This document shows, one piece after another, positions 35,970 to 47,747 of a stretch of DNA of 64,000 nucleotides. This DNA is from Diospyros lotus (Eukaryota > Streptophyta > Magnoliopsida > Ericales > Ebenaceae). The notes beneath the pieces were generated by a model. The model worked only from the letters and a program-made list of their open reading frames with translations, made no database searches and was not told where the DNA came from. How positions within the stretch are numbered: the stretch's first letter is position 1; every line of letters begins with the position of its first letter. Location: positions 17,134,433 through 17,198,432 of the forward strand of contig NC_068347.1 of assembly GCF_014633365.1 (NCBI RefSeq), read 5' to 3'. A program made the translations under genes and the position numbers.

Positions 35970-36325
35970 AAGTTTAAGAGATGTGGCTTTGTGCACATAG
36001 GATGGTTGGGTGGAGTTAAGTGTGTCATTGGTTGTGTGGCTAGGATTGTATTCCTAACTCGAGGTGTGTTTAGTTAGAATCTTAAATTCTAAATATGTTG
36101 TTGTGCAGGGGAATGAGTGCTAAGGAAGGGGAGTCACTGGCTTAGGAACATGGCTAGACAGTGTTTGGAACTCCCTGGAGCTTGGGTAGTGATTGGTACC
36201 AGGAGATGGCAGAGATACGACGGACCTTGGTAAGAGTAATTCGAACGCTAGAGACACTCATTGCTAACTAGGTAAGGTAACAATAGGTGCGTCAAGGAAC
36301 AAGGGGGAATGTCAAAACGCGTGAT

Positions 36326-39300
36326 TGTAATAGTCGAGAAATTTTTAAAGGACTCAAGGGTAAATTATCTTGAGGGTAAAAATGGAATTTAAGGATAAAT
36401 GAAGGGTATAACGGTAATTTATTATCGTATAGATGACTGAATCAACTGTCGGGAGTGTCCTAGAGCCGAGATACCAAAGGAAAATGATGTGGCATTAACA
36501 AGCACACTGAGATAAGATTTATGGTACCGAAAGAAATCGGATCGAGAACAATTTTCGGTACAGCTAAAATGCAGCTGCCAATTAGGCTGCAATGCCAAAT
36601 TGTTATAGATGACTTCCCAAAAGTCAATGAAAACTTGAGGGGGCTTTTGTTTTTCATAAAGAACAACTCTTCAGTGGTTTCAGAAAGAAACGAATCGATT
36701 TAAGGCCAAAACGAAGATTCGGGCCTAAGTGCAATTTTTTAAAATTGCCTGAGGGGGTACAAAACGATAAATTCTTGGAATCTTCGAGGGTCAAATGAAA
36801 TTTTTAGGACTTGAGGAACCTAAATGCAATTGTGAAAAGTTGAGGGGTTAAGTGAAAAGGGCCAAAGTGAAATTTTTCAAAGATTTGCCAATGAGAATCT
36901 AACCATGGCACGGATGGTCGCCGACCAGCTATCTGAGGCACGGGATGGCACGAGGGTGGTCGTGGGACCAACTTTTGTAAAGGCCTAGCCGACAACGGCC
37001 AATGGGTTGGCCAAAAAAGCAAAAAGAAAAGCGACCGAAAGTGGTCGGATATTCGCACGCCTGCAACTTGGTTTTGTGGTCGGCTAGGGTCGTTTATGGG
37101 TCTATCTAGGGGAGGTTGAGACTCCTGATTTTGAACGAATTGAGGCTCAAGAATAAGGGGCTTTTGAAGCCCATGAGGTGTAAAGCATATCTGGAAACTT
37201 TGGAGCATTTTGGTGGCCATTTGATGGCCGTTCGAGAGGTCGCCGAAAAACGAGGCGGACGGCCAAGCCAAGGCTTTGGCCGCTCGGTTGAAGGGTCTCC
37301 GGTTATTATTTCATGCTGCAAGAGGTGCCATTAGGATCGATTCAAAGAGGGCTTTCGAGGGTTGGAGGAATCTAGAAACGCCGGTGTCGTCGGCACTGGA
37401 GAAGTGAAGGATAAAAAACGAGGATACAAAAAGCATGCAACGGAAGCGTTTTAATCAAAAACGATCCTCGTATTGATTAGAATCTAAGAGACTTACTTTT
37501 ACGGCGGATTACTGGTTGGAATGGGGCGATAGGGGCAGGATGCGCGGTAGCTTCTTCGCGTGGTAGAGACGACGGCTGTCCTGCTATCCTTTGGCTCCTT
37601 CGCATCAGAACTTCGAGGCTCTCTTTCGATCTTCCGAAATATGACTCGAACTCGTGGCCTTTCTTCGGTGAAGAAGAATGAAAAACGACTTAGATGAAAA
37701 AACAAATAATGAGAGAATATATAGGGAGAACCCTAGGGTTAAAACCCTAGTGGGCCAAACCCTAATGGGCCAATATCATTTAATTAATTTTCTAATTGGG
37801 TTAGCCCAATTAATTAATTAAAAACCCTAATGAACTATTATTTTATTCTAGCCCAATTAATTATGGACCATTCTGAATAAAATAATTCTCTCTCAATGTA
37901 ATTCATCCAACAAGCCAAATGTATTAAAAAATACATGAGTTACATCGAGCTACCCCGGGGACCAAAAGACAAATTATTCACGGCTACTAAAATGACCAAA
38001 ATATCCCTGCTACCTAGTAGCTATATTTTGTCATTCTAAGTGTTCCAACTATCACCATATGGTAACACTGACCCCACGAATAATTTTGCATATGCCATGT
38101 CTTTGACCTACTAGTGTAATGACGAAAATACCCCTCTGCGTAACACCCATCATTTAGAAAGGAATAATGTACTAACACCTTTCTAAATGATTTCTACCAT
38201 CCTTAGATCACTAGTCCAATAATCTGTGACTACTCGAATGTACCTGCTTATCACTGGGAGCTACCTAGAAGCACACACTCTTAAGTCACGTTCCCAGGGC
38301 CCTGGATTATTTGATTATTCTTGGACAATCACAAGGGGGTGAATCACAGAAACTATCTTGTATTAGTCTGTCTTAGCTAATTAGAAACCATACTCCCAAC
38401 TCAAAAGGATATTGATCTTTGATAGACCTCACTTACAATGAATCTAAGAATATAGCTCTAGGTTCACTAGACCACCAACTAATACTCAAGTATTAGAGTA
38501 CTCGTCCACGTAGTAGCGGTGATAGACTAGCTCCATGATAATTAGTACTTGTCATTAGCTTCTATCACAGGTCCACTCTACGCATTCCAAATGCGCTTGT
38601 ACAATTAGAGTAAACGGACTGTTTACTAGCTAAGGCAAGCCATCCTCCATTAGGATCTATTGCACAATGATCTTATCATGATAGAATGCCCAGTTCTATC
38701 AAAAGATCAAGAGTAATATTTTCTTGCTTATTAAGTACCCATGATTCATGCCTAACTGTGAAGAACGACCCATCACATGAATCACTTACTTAATAGCATG
38801 GACACCTTTCCAACAATTAAATGCAAATAATATATGTGCCATAAACTGAATAAAAGAAACATCATTACCATAAATTAAACAAAAAGTGTCTTTAGGGCAT
38901 ACATTTCCAACAAGAAGACGACTGGCGAGTGGTCGACACACGCTGACCTTCACGCGTGGCCACTTTCCCTAGCTTGTTGGGGCACGTGCAGGCACGTGGA
39001 CTTCTCAAAAATTCTGTAAAAAATCCTAAAAATTCGGGAAAATTATTTTACTGAGGTCTGTGCAAAAAGTTTTGAAGTTGGGATTCCCGATGTCTTGGTT
39101 TTCGCACCAAAGAGCCTTGTTTTTCTTGAAAACACAACACCCGGGTAAATCCAATATTTTTCTTTTGAAGTTCATAGCCTATGATGAATTGTTGTGAAAT
39201 TAGATTTGAGAAAATAGTCCCGAGGCATTTATTGGGATTTTTGGGATGGAAAATGAGAGAAAATGAAGGAAAAATGAAATAAATAGAATATTGAGGATAT

Positions 39301-40275
39301 TTAGTGAGTAAATATCATTTTATGATTGAGGTGATCGAGATGATGTGATTGGTGCAATTTTTGAGAGTTGGCACGAGAATCGAGGTCGGGCACGCATATC
39401 AAGACGACACACGCTTTTCAAGGTGTCTTAATCATTAGAGCAAAGGTGAGTTTTCCTATTCTAACTATGGTTTTGTGAGTAGTTTTCTCACAAGAACTTA
39501 TATTCATGATATAGTCGTCATATATGCATGTGTTATAAATGCAATATTCATTTTGTAATATTGCATGGAAAGTCGTGATAATTGCATGGCACGATATTAT
39601 TGTCACATTGATATTTGTGCATGGGAATGGGATGTCGCCCCAGAGTGTAGCCCTAATTCCCCTAGGGCAATGATGGAATAACGTTAGGCTTATCCTGTAG
39701 AGGTTCGGGATTTGCCTAGGATTTCGTGCCGGGTTGGTGGGCATGGGAAGTTACATTAAGGGAAAATGTTGTTCATGTTATCGCATCATGCATTCATATA
39801 TGTGTTTTGAACCCTTACTAGAAGTTTCATCTTCTAATGGGTTATGCCCCTAGAACATTCAACATTCCAGTTTAGACTTGTAGCTTAGGCAAGGAGCAGG
39901 TTGGGATATGACAGCACGTGATGGCGTGGCCGATGGATTCAGCGAGCTGACTCGGATATGATTTAGCTGATGTTTTATTGATGATTAGACTTGTTTGAAT
40001 GTTATGAAATCTCCATGTATTTATGTATTTCAATATTGAGGATATGATGTTAAACGAGGTACGGATTCTCATGTTATAAATAAAGTGAATTGATTATGTA
40101 CCATATCAGGTTTCGATTATCGCTTCCGCATTTTTAATGATTTGTTGGGAGTTTTGTTTGGAATTTGGTACTTGAGGTTTAAGTTATGTATCGAGAAAGA
40201 AAGAAAAAATAATTTATGTATATTTTGGACCCCAACATAGTGACACGCTCGGTAAGAGAAAAGTGGGGTGTTACA
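36326..40275 (+). repeat. 5' LTR of element C (with solo LTR D inside)
   Basis: About 2.44 kb without D. Compared with the 3' LTR it lacks about 105 bp at about 37124, including the TATA box, and a shorter stretch near 36868. It ends GGTGTTACA before the primer site. Confidence 0.87.
37405..38912 (-). mobile_element. Solo LTR D (1.5 kb) with TSD AGAAG
   Basis: TG...CA ends flanked by AGAAG (37400-37404 and 38913-38917), inside the 5' LTR of element C. The 3' LTR of C is uninterrupted at the same place (near 48930). Read on the minus strand it starts TGTTGGAAATGTATGCCCTA and has a CCCTATATATTCTC box near 37715. It has AACCCTAG and GGGCC blocks in common with the I1/I2 LTRs, so it may belong to a related long-LTR group. 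Confidence 0.9.
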
Positions 40276-40276
40276 G

Positions 40277-40290
40277 TTGGTATCAGAGAG
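40277..40290 (+). promoter_or_regulatory. Primer binding site of element C
   Basis: TTGGTATCAGAGAG one base after the 5' LTR, tRNA-Met type; sets the + orientation. Confidence 0.88.
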
Positions 40291-41628
40291 AAGTTGAGGA
40301 AGAACCTTAAGTGACTCTAGTATAGTCGATATTAGAGCGAACCTAAGGAAAAGGTCGCGTGTGGCTAGATAAGTAAAGCCATTATAAGATTTGGGTATTG
40401 ACGGTTACTGGATAAGTGGGTTCTAGTGGAAGTGCATGTCTAGGAAAGTTCTGTCTAGGAAAGACTTGGTATTTAAGTGCGTCCATTGTGACCCACCTCT
40501 CTTTCCTGGGAACTTACCTGGTGTACTATTTATGAGCAGACACTATTTCAGTAGACGACTACTATTCCCGGTGAATAATAGAATGCCTGATAGAAGCTAG
40601 TACTAGAAGAATGATCTAGCTATTGGAATAAGGATCCGACGAAATGATTCGGGTGTAAGGTCGACTCGGTAACCGTGATTATGGATCCGAGAGATTTAGA
40701 GACCGATGATTTGAAGTCATTAGTCAAAATCCTTGCAAAGAGATATGAGATAGCTACGGTTAACAAAGATGATCGGATCAGTGATGATTAGTCAGATATG
40801 ATAGGGCCTAGCTGATGAGTTAAGGTCGAAGGATAAGATTTTCAAGGATCATTCAGTATCTCGAAAATAAGATATGGGATCCCACAAATTGGGACGAATG
40901 AAAGGCCAAAGATGGCCAAATGATGGCACGTGAGTGCGTCAATTGATGAGCTGAAAGTGGTGCAACCAATGTGACTCACAAAAACGAGATAAAGAAACCC
41001 TAGCAGCGTGACGGCACCACTGGTCCGGTGTTCGCAGTGACAGATCTGGATCTAGGGACCAAGGCAGAAGGCTTGTAATGAGCTTATGATCAACGTACCG
41101 GGGAAGCTTGTAAATTATCTCGCGATATGGGTCTGGGACCCAGGGTCTAAGTTGCTTAGTGAACTGCCAAGGAGACGATCAGATGCTGAAAATCTGGGGT
41201 AACACAATAAGGTCTGTACCTTGTAGGGAATTTCAAGTTCCAATGGTCTAGGATGTGAGGTGTGCTGCTAGTTATTGTTGATCGAGGCTAGAAGCCTAGG
41301 GAATCAACCTAAGGTAAGATTGAATATAGACCGAGTGTCTTATTTAAAGGATTGCATCAAGGTTCGTGGTCATCTTTTGGGATTGATGACAAGATGAGCA
41401 ATGAGAGGCTCGAGGTCCTAGAACGAAGGTTCTTACAGAAGGAGTTAGACTCAGGGCAACGACGACGAATGATAGTTCTTAAAGGACTACGACGAGACCA
41501 TGCAGTTTTCACCCGGGACATACCCGAGTGAGGGTCGACGTATGATGTAGGAGTAAGCCTACCATATGATGGGGGTGATGATGACAGTTGTGTGCTGGCT
41601 GACGAAAAGAGTAGTGCCTAGGAAGAAC

Positions 41629-44183
41629 TGTAACACCCCCCCTCTCCTAGAACTGCCCGAGAAGAGGTGCTACTGGAGATAATAAAATAAATTGACTGAT
41701 AAACTGAAATCTGATACCAAAATGAACCTCTCAATCAACTGAAATAAAACTCTAAGTCAATAACTGAAAACCATAAATTACATCTAAGGGAAAATCCCTA
41801 AACTGGAATATGAAATAAATCTAAACTGATCAAGTACTAACTAATAAACTAACAACTCCCAGACATCTTTGGTCTTGAGCGGCTCCACGTACACACACTA
41901 CTGGACACTGCTGCTAGGCCCCACATCTGGTACTCCCCCACTAGGACCTGGAATGGTGAAGAGTACAAGGTGAGCTACAAAGCTCAACAAGTAATAAACT
42001 GGAAAGAATAACTGAAGCTGAATCGAAGAATATCGATACTGATAAAGATACTTACTGAACTTGTACTGAGAGATGTAATAATCACTGGATAGCATTTATA
42101 AGATGTAATGCACATAAGCTGTAAACTAAATGCAGGTATGCAACTTTGGCACGTAGGCCCACATATCTGTAACACATACCTGACTGATCTGAGTCCTGCA
42201 AACATAAAAATTGTAAGCACATACTTTGGGCAATATGCCCCTAGCTCCCTGGTCGACATCAGACGAGCAACTCATAACTGAGATATAATTGAACTGATAC
42301 TAGTGGGATCTCCGCAGACAAGCCGCCTGGCGCACATAATGCAATGCTCATATAAATGCTGGCACACGATATGTAATGCTCCACATAAAGTCATGCTCAA
42401 TGCTCATACAAATATGTATGCACATAATCTCACAAAATAATGCTAATTATGTCATAATTAACTGCTAAACAAGGTATATGATTTTTATCAACTATATTGA
42501 GATTCAAATATTCTGAAATTACTTAGTATAGGCATGGCATATTGGATTTTATCATATCTTGGCATAAAAATTCAATATCTGAATAATTGAATATTTATAT
42601 TAAATTTAAGACTTGAATCAAGAATTTATTGGAAGCCATTCGGATGCCATTTAATACTATTTGGATGATTGAGGAAGCAAAGTGAAGCAATTTGAATGAA
42701 AAAGCAGCCCATTCGAATGAAAAAAAACGGATTTTAGCAAGCTCGTTTGAATGGCAGAAAACTCATTCGAATGATAGATGATATATAACAAGGCTATTCA
42801 GATCTGATCAGGGACTCATTCGAATGACTCACAAATTCATTCGAATGAATTTTGTAAATTTCCAACTTTTGAACTGGCAAAAAGCGACTCATTCGAATGC
42901 AACAGTAACTTTATTCGAATCAATTTATGGATCATTCGAATGACATGAAGGCTCATTCGAATGCTAGACTATACAAAGCAACAACTTACTCGCATCTTCA
43001 AGGACTCATTCGAATGACAAGGAAGCTCATTCGAATGACAAACCAAAAACACATACGAATGATATGATAACACATGACTCATTCGAATGACAAGGGACTC
43101 ATTAGAATGACTGATACATTATAAAAGAAAAACTTACGATAGCACTGAAAACTCATTCGGATACCACTGAACTCATTCGAATGACAAAGAAGCTCATTCG
43201 AATGACTGGAAACTTATACAAAACGAAGCTTACGATAACAGAGACCATATCTTGAATCAAAACTTAGCATCACTACACCATTCCAAAAGAAATCTTGGGA
43301 GAACAATCCCAATTGATATATAAACAACTTTAGGGATGATTTACTGATCATAACTAATGACAACATTGCAAGGAACATGAATGAACTGGCTGGTACTCAC
43401 TGTAATGCATATATACGTATACACAATCATAAACATACCATATGATTAAACTGGAAATCCAAAGCAAAGGGCCCTGGTATTCGGAGATCACTATTAATAT
43501 GATTTGACGATCATATTAAAAAGATTAACTATCAAGAATCACACGATCTTCTTCATGCACTCACTGTTCTACGTATATATATATATATACATACACACTG
43601 GAACTGATATAAATACGAAACTCAATGTAGGACTGGAATAACTAAGAAGGAACTTACTTGAATCTGTAATGAAAGGAATTACAGATAGGATACTTGCCTT
43701 GATATTGATCGGATCAATGCTTTCAACGAAGATCCCCTTATGCCAAGACACTGATGCAACTTCTTCCTTCTTCTGTTCTTCACGCAGCATGAAGAAAGGC
43801 TAATGAGGCTATACATATATACATATGTCTATAGGAAACCTAATTCCCTTCTCTCACTCTCCTACTTGAACTTAGATTCCTTCTCCTACCTTATCTTAGA
43901 GACTTCCAACTCTCGTGCACGCTCGGTTTCCCTCAATTCCCTTAATTACAATAACTCCATTTAATAATTAAATGCTAATATCAAATCCTTAAATGACCAA
44001 CATGTCCTTGCATTTAATTTCAAAAATAAATAAATAATTAAATGCTATTTAAAAGCTATTTTCTCAATTAAAATCTCTAGATTGCCATATTAACAATTAA
44101 TTGGAAAAAATCCTCCAAACAATACTAATTAAGAAATTCAGTAATTTCTAAATAAAATCTAAACCCTCTAATGGGTCGTTACA
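41629..44183. mobile_element. Solo LTR E (2.6 kb) with TSD AGAAC
   Basis: Ends TGTAACACCCCCC and GGGTCGTTACA, flanked by AGAAC at 41624-41628 and 44184-44188, inside the interior of element C. There is no primer site or coding domain. The middle (42630-43215) is filled with copies of the palindrome CATTCGAATG. An (AT)n tract is at 43575-43590. Orientation is unresolved because the ends are near mirror images. Confidence 0.88.
42630..43215. repeat. Array of CATTCGAATG palindromes
   Basis: Twelve exact copies of the 10-bp perfect palindrome CATTCGAATG, most within an extended CTCATTCGAATGACAAGG-like context, plus about eight one- or two-base variants. Spacing is irregular (about 17-90 bp). It lies in solo LTR E. 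Confidence 0.92.
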
Positions 44184-45189
44184 AGAACTAATTTAATGGT
44201 CGGGTGCCAATAGTCAACTGGATCTGAAGGACGAAATGCAAGAGTCAGTGGATTCTTGGTATGAGATTTTAGGTAGTGGAGCATGACCGGTCCAAAGGCT
44301 TAACCGATGAGTTCTGAAATGGTAGTCTCGACTCAAAGTAGAGTTATGGCACTAAAAAGTAAAGAGGTGCTTGATGGTCACATCGACTGTAAAGGAATGA
44401 TAAGGAGACCTAGTCAATAGAGGTTGTGACTACGTTTCAGTATGCCAAATGAACCTGCAGAATCGGGTAAAGTTATCGGTAGTCAGATCCGACGAGGAGA
44501 GCTTAAAAGCACCATGATGAATGGTGGATAGAAAGCCATAGTGGCAAAGGAAATCGAGTTCTTGGAAGATGATGGAACCAAATATTGTGATCTAATTTGG
44601 GATCTTCGAGGATAAGTCGATTTGAGATTCTTGAGGAAATTTCTCGAAAGAACAAATTGAGGATCTAGGGATTCATGATGGAACTTTAGGGTTTCATGAA
44701 GAAATCTAGCAAGGATTGGAGTACCGTAGGTGACGTAAGTATCTACCTGCTCTAGCTGATTTTGGATTGTCGTCTTGAAGATCGTGCTAATCTTTGCGAT
44801 GATTGAAAAAAAACAAGTTATGGCAGATGTGCCAAGATGACAAGTCGCGGTAAAGGAAGCTGTAGACCTAAATCGATTAAGAGATCCGAGATTTTCAAAT
44901 TTTAGAGAATGGAATTCTCATATGGCTAAGACGGTTAGTCTAGCCCTGGTAGGTAAATTGAGAAATAGATAGCTAGACAACCATTAAAATGAAGTCAACA
45001 AGTTATGAAAATAAAGGACCTATTGTTATGTGGTGTAGGCACTTGCAGTCAATGAAAGGCCGTAAGAAAAATGGAAAATACCAAGATATATTCTCGGAAG
45101 ATTTAACGGGATTATTTAATGATGAAATTGCCAATTATAGCTTAAGGTTATTGGATGCTTAGCTATGTGTGGGTTGATTTAAGATGCGA

Positions 45190-45290
45190 ATTATCAGGCG
45201 ATAATTTAGAATCGATAATTTTTACCTCGATTTGATGAACTATTAAAACAGCTGCAAAAGGCTGAGATATTTGATGATTAATATACAATC
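45190..45290 (+). pseudogene. Reverse transcriptase fragment of element C
   Basis: Reads FLPRFDELLKQLQKAEIF, matching the gypsy RT block that follows the RQLN motif. It is cut off immediately afterwards by the LBD-bearing segment. Confidence 0.65.
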
Positions 45291-45437
45291 GAGGGTAAGA
45301 CAAGGGGATGAAACGTTAAAGTATTCAAAAGCATAATATTCATTCCATATGTTCAAACAGTTACAGGAAATCAAGCCCTACAATTACTCAAAGAAAAAGA
45401 AAAAGGAAACCATAAAAACTGATGATGATGCCAATGC

Positions 45438-46013
45438 TCAGTGAGGACGACGGTTGCTAAACATGACAGGTCCTAACTCATCGATGTCATCTAGGGGTGG
45501 CATTTGGCTACTGCTGGTATCACCAGGGTAAGATGGAAGAGTAGCCTCTGAGAAACTAGGATGAGGGACATCCTCTGAGATGATAGGAAGATCGGAATTC
45601 CAGTTTGGGTTTTGATTCGGTTGAGGAATAGGTTGGGGATACGAAGAATAATATGCGAATAGTGAATCTTGCAAATAAGCTCGATAAGCTTGCAACTCAC
45701 TAACCTGCTGCTGAAGGGCAAGAATGTGAGATACACAGCCATAGACAGGATCTTGAAGCTGGGCTTGAGTTTCAAAGAGGAGTGTATTGGAAGCCCAAAA
45801 TTGGTCGCTGACTGGAAGCGGAGCTAGGAAGTTGACAACATTCTTGATAATAAAAACATCGCAGATGGCGACAAAACGAGCAATACCATCCTCACAACAG
45901 AAGTAAGGAGCAAAGATGCACTGTGAATTACATCCTCTATTTAAGACTATGCAGGCACCGCATTAGGACCGGGGCCTTGGTATGTTACCCCATGGCAGGT
46001 TGTGCCTTGACAT
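45438..46013 (-). pseudogene. LOB-domain (LBD/AS2-like) gene copy with one stop codon, inside element C
   Basis: Minus strand, ATG at 46013 (MSRHNLPWGNIPRP) to TGA at 45438, 192 codons in one frame broken only by a TAA at codon 17. Right after it is the LBD zinc-finger block CGACIVLNRGCNSQC (C-x2-C-x6-C-x3-C), followed by IFAPYF. The GAS-block region is diverged (FIIKNV where FGASNV is usual), then DPVYGCVSHI and a leucine-zipper-like ILALQQQVSELQAYRAYLQ. The C-terminal half is Pro/Ser-rich and ends MFSNRRPH. LBD proteins are plant transcription factors of organ boundaries. The gene-like size of about 190 codons suggests a near-complete copy. It lies antisense to element C, between its RT and RNase H remnants. 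No intron is visible. Confidence 0.82.
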
Positions 46014-46850
46014 GATAGATCTAGATCTCGCTAAATCTAAATAAATTAGATATGGGTCGGATCTAAATGGATGGGTCAAATAGATATGGGTCAGATCTAA
46101 TGAGTCGAATCAGGGAAGGGTCAAACCTGAAGCGAATCGAGTTGGGTCGAGTCGGGTCAGATTGGACCTAGTCGGGTCGGATCGACCCAGATCTGGCAGC
46201 ACCGGCAAGGACGACGATAGCGCAGTGGAGGCCGAGGGATGTCAAGCGAGGTCCGGTGGCTGCACAAGGGCTGGCAGTGGTGGCAGCGTGATGGATCTGG
46301 CCGACACGAGGGCCGATTAGGCAGGCGATGATGGCGGGGAGGAGCTGTGACTGGTGGTTGGGGTGCGGAGAAGTCGCACGGTGGCTCACGGCCGATGGTG
46401 GAGCAGGCGCTGGAGGCAGTTGCGGAGGAGGCGACAATGACCGTCGGAGGTGGTGGCGACACTGGAAGGCGGCGGCGGCCAGTGGCTATTTGCGCACAGG
46501 GTCGGCAGAGGAAGGAAGAAGAAGAAGAAAGAAGAAATAAGAAAGAAAAAGGAAAAGGGAAAAAAAGAAAAAAAATATAAAAATAAATAATAAAGGAAAG
46601 GATAATTTTCTCTTTTTTATGGGAAAAACGTGTTTTATTATTCTGGAGATTTTGGCAAGAAGAAAAAAATTATCCGGACAATCGAAAGTTGAGTTCGGGG
46701 CTTTTCGGGTATTTATAGTCCCGACCCTATGTTCTGAAACATGAAGCAGTGTAGGGTTCAAAATGAAATTTTTGGGAATCAGGTTTCGAAATAGAATACT
46801 AAGATGCTTCGAAATAAGATGTTTCGACAAGCTATTGTCAGAAGATAGTG
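46014..46850 (-). other. Rest of the LBD-bearing insert: possible upstream region
   Basis: 46020-46196 holds about nine GGGTCRRAT-type repeats. 46197-46500 is GC-rich and low in complexity, and 46505-46620 is purine-rich. On the minus strand TATAAAT at 46711-46717 sits in a GGGACTATAAATACCC context and could be the TATA box of the LBD copy or of another LTR. No terminal repeats or TSD could be found, so the class of the insert is unknown. Confidence 0.4.
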
Positions 46851-46949
46851 GTTGGACACTCTGGAATAGTTATGTCCATAATATAACTCTTAAGAAGAGC
46901 CTAATGAAAATGAACTGCCAGAAGTAGTAAGAGTTGTGATAGCTCAAAA

Positions 46950-47260
46950 GGATCAAGTTGCATGTTAGTGCAACATGACCAAATAATTACGTGTGGATTA
47001 CACCAAAACACAAAGAAAACTACCCAATATATGACTTGGAGTTGGCAAATGTGGTATGTGCTCTCAAAGTTATAGAGACACTACCGAAACGGAATGGTGG
47101 GACATTTTGATGTGCTCACGAACCACGAGGAACTTGAGGTATGAGTTCTCACAAAAGGAGCTGAACGAGAGGTAGCGACGATTGATGGAATTCCTTAAGG
47201 ACTACGACTGCACTACTTCGTATCACCGGGCACATGGCAGATAGGTGCCCAACTCAGGAC
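46950..47260 (+). pseudogene. RNase H fragment of element C
   Basis: The + strand shows scattered blocks of the gypsy RNase H: MLVQHDQIIT near 46960 and LRYEFSQKELNERQ followed by [10 protein letters not shown] near 47130-47215. Several stops and frameshifts interrupt them. Sequence beyond (47260-47730) has no recognisable integrase. Confidence 0.7.
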
Positions 47261-47747
47261 CTGGTGGATAGCTGTAAGTGTCAGATGAAGTTGGAGGCTT
47301 GTTAGCTTGCTGACTATGATGGTAGTGCCGAAGGGATCGTCTATTTTTATGGCTAACCTGGTCGTTTAGCTGGATTTGGTGAACGAGATATGGAAGACAT
47401 GTGTGGTTGACAAGTGTACTTGTCTATGGAATGATGATATGGCCAGCCCAAGGTTTATGATTTTTGAAATGCGAGAAGGCATTCTCAAAAGTTTCGGGGT
47501 AGAATGTGCGTGCCTAAAATGATTGAAAGATGTGTGGTCGTCTGAAAGGAGCCACAACAGGAAATTATGTGAATGACACGGTATGCTTGTAAGCATTAGA
47601 CGTGTAAGGAACGCAAACCGAGGTGTTTGTCAAGGATCAAATAGATGTTTGATTTGAGGTATTCAGGTAATGAGCTATGTTATGTCTTAGTTACCTTAAC
47701 GGTCTGATGAAAATTTTGAGGACGAAATTTCTTTAAGGAGGGGTGAA

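Noticed and set aside
36804..37334. Open frames of 70-155 codons on both strands in the 5' LTR of element C, with matching ones at 48225-48880
   Set aside because: They occur in both LTR copies, on both strands, and differ by stops between copies; this is LTR sequence, not a gene.
40277..40290. TGGTATCAGAGC-type sequences as possible tRNA gene pieces
   Set aside because: Each lies directly beside an LTR and is only a primer-binding site; no cloverleaf can be folded around them.
42630..43215. CRISPR-like array
   Set aside because: Repeats are 10 bp, irregularly spaced, and lie inside an LTR of a plant genome.
46157..46540. Pro/Ser/Arg-rich open frames of 70-101 codons on both strands
   Set aside because: GC-rich low-complexity DNA keeps several frames open at once; no domain seen.
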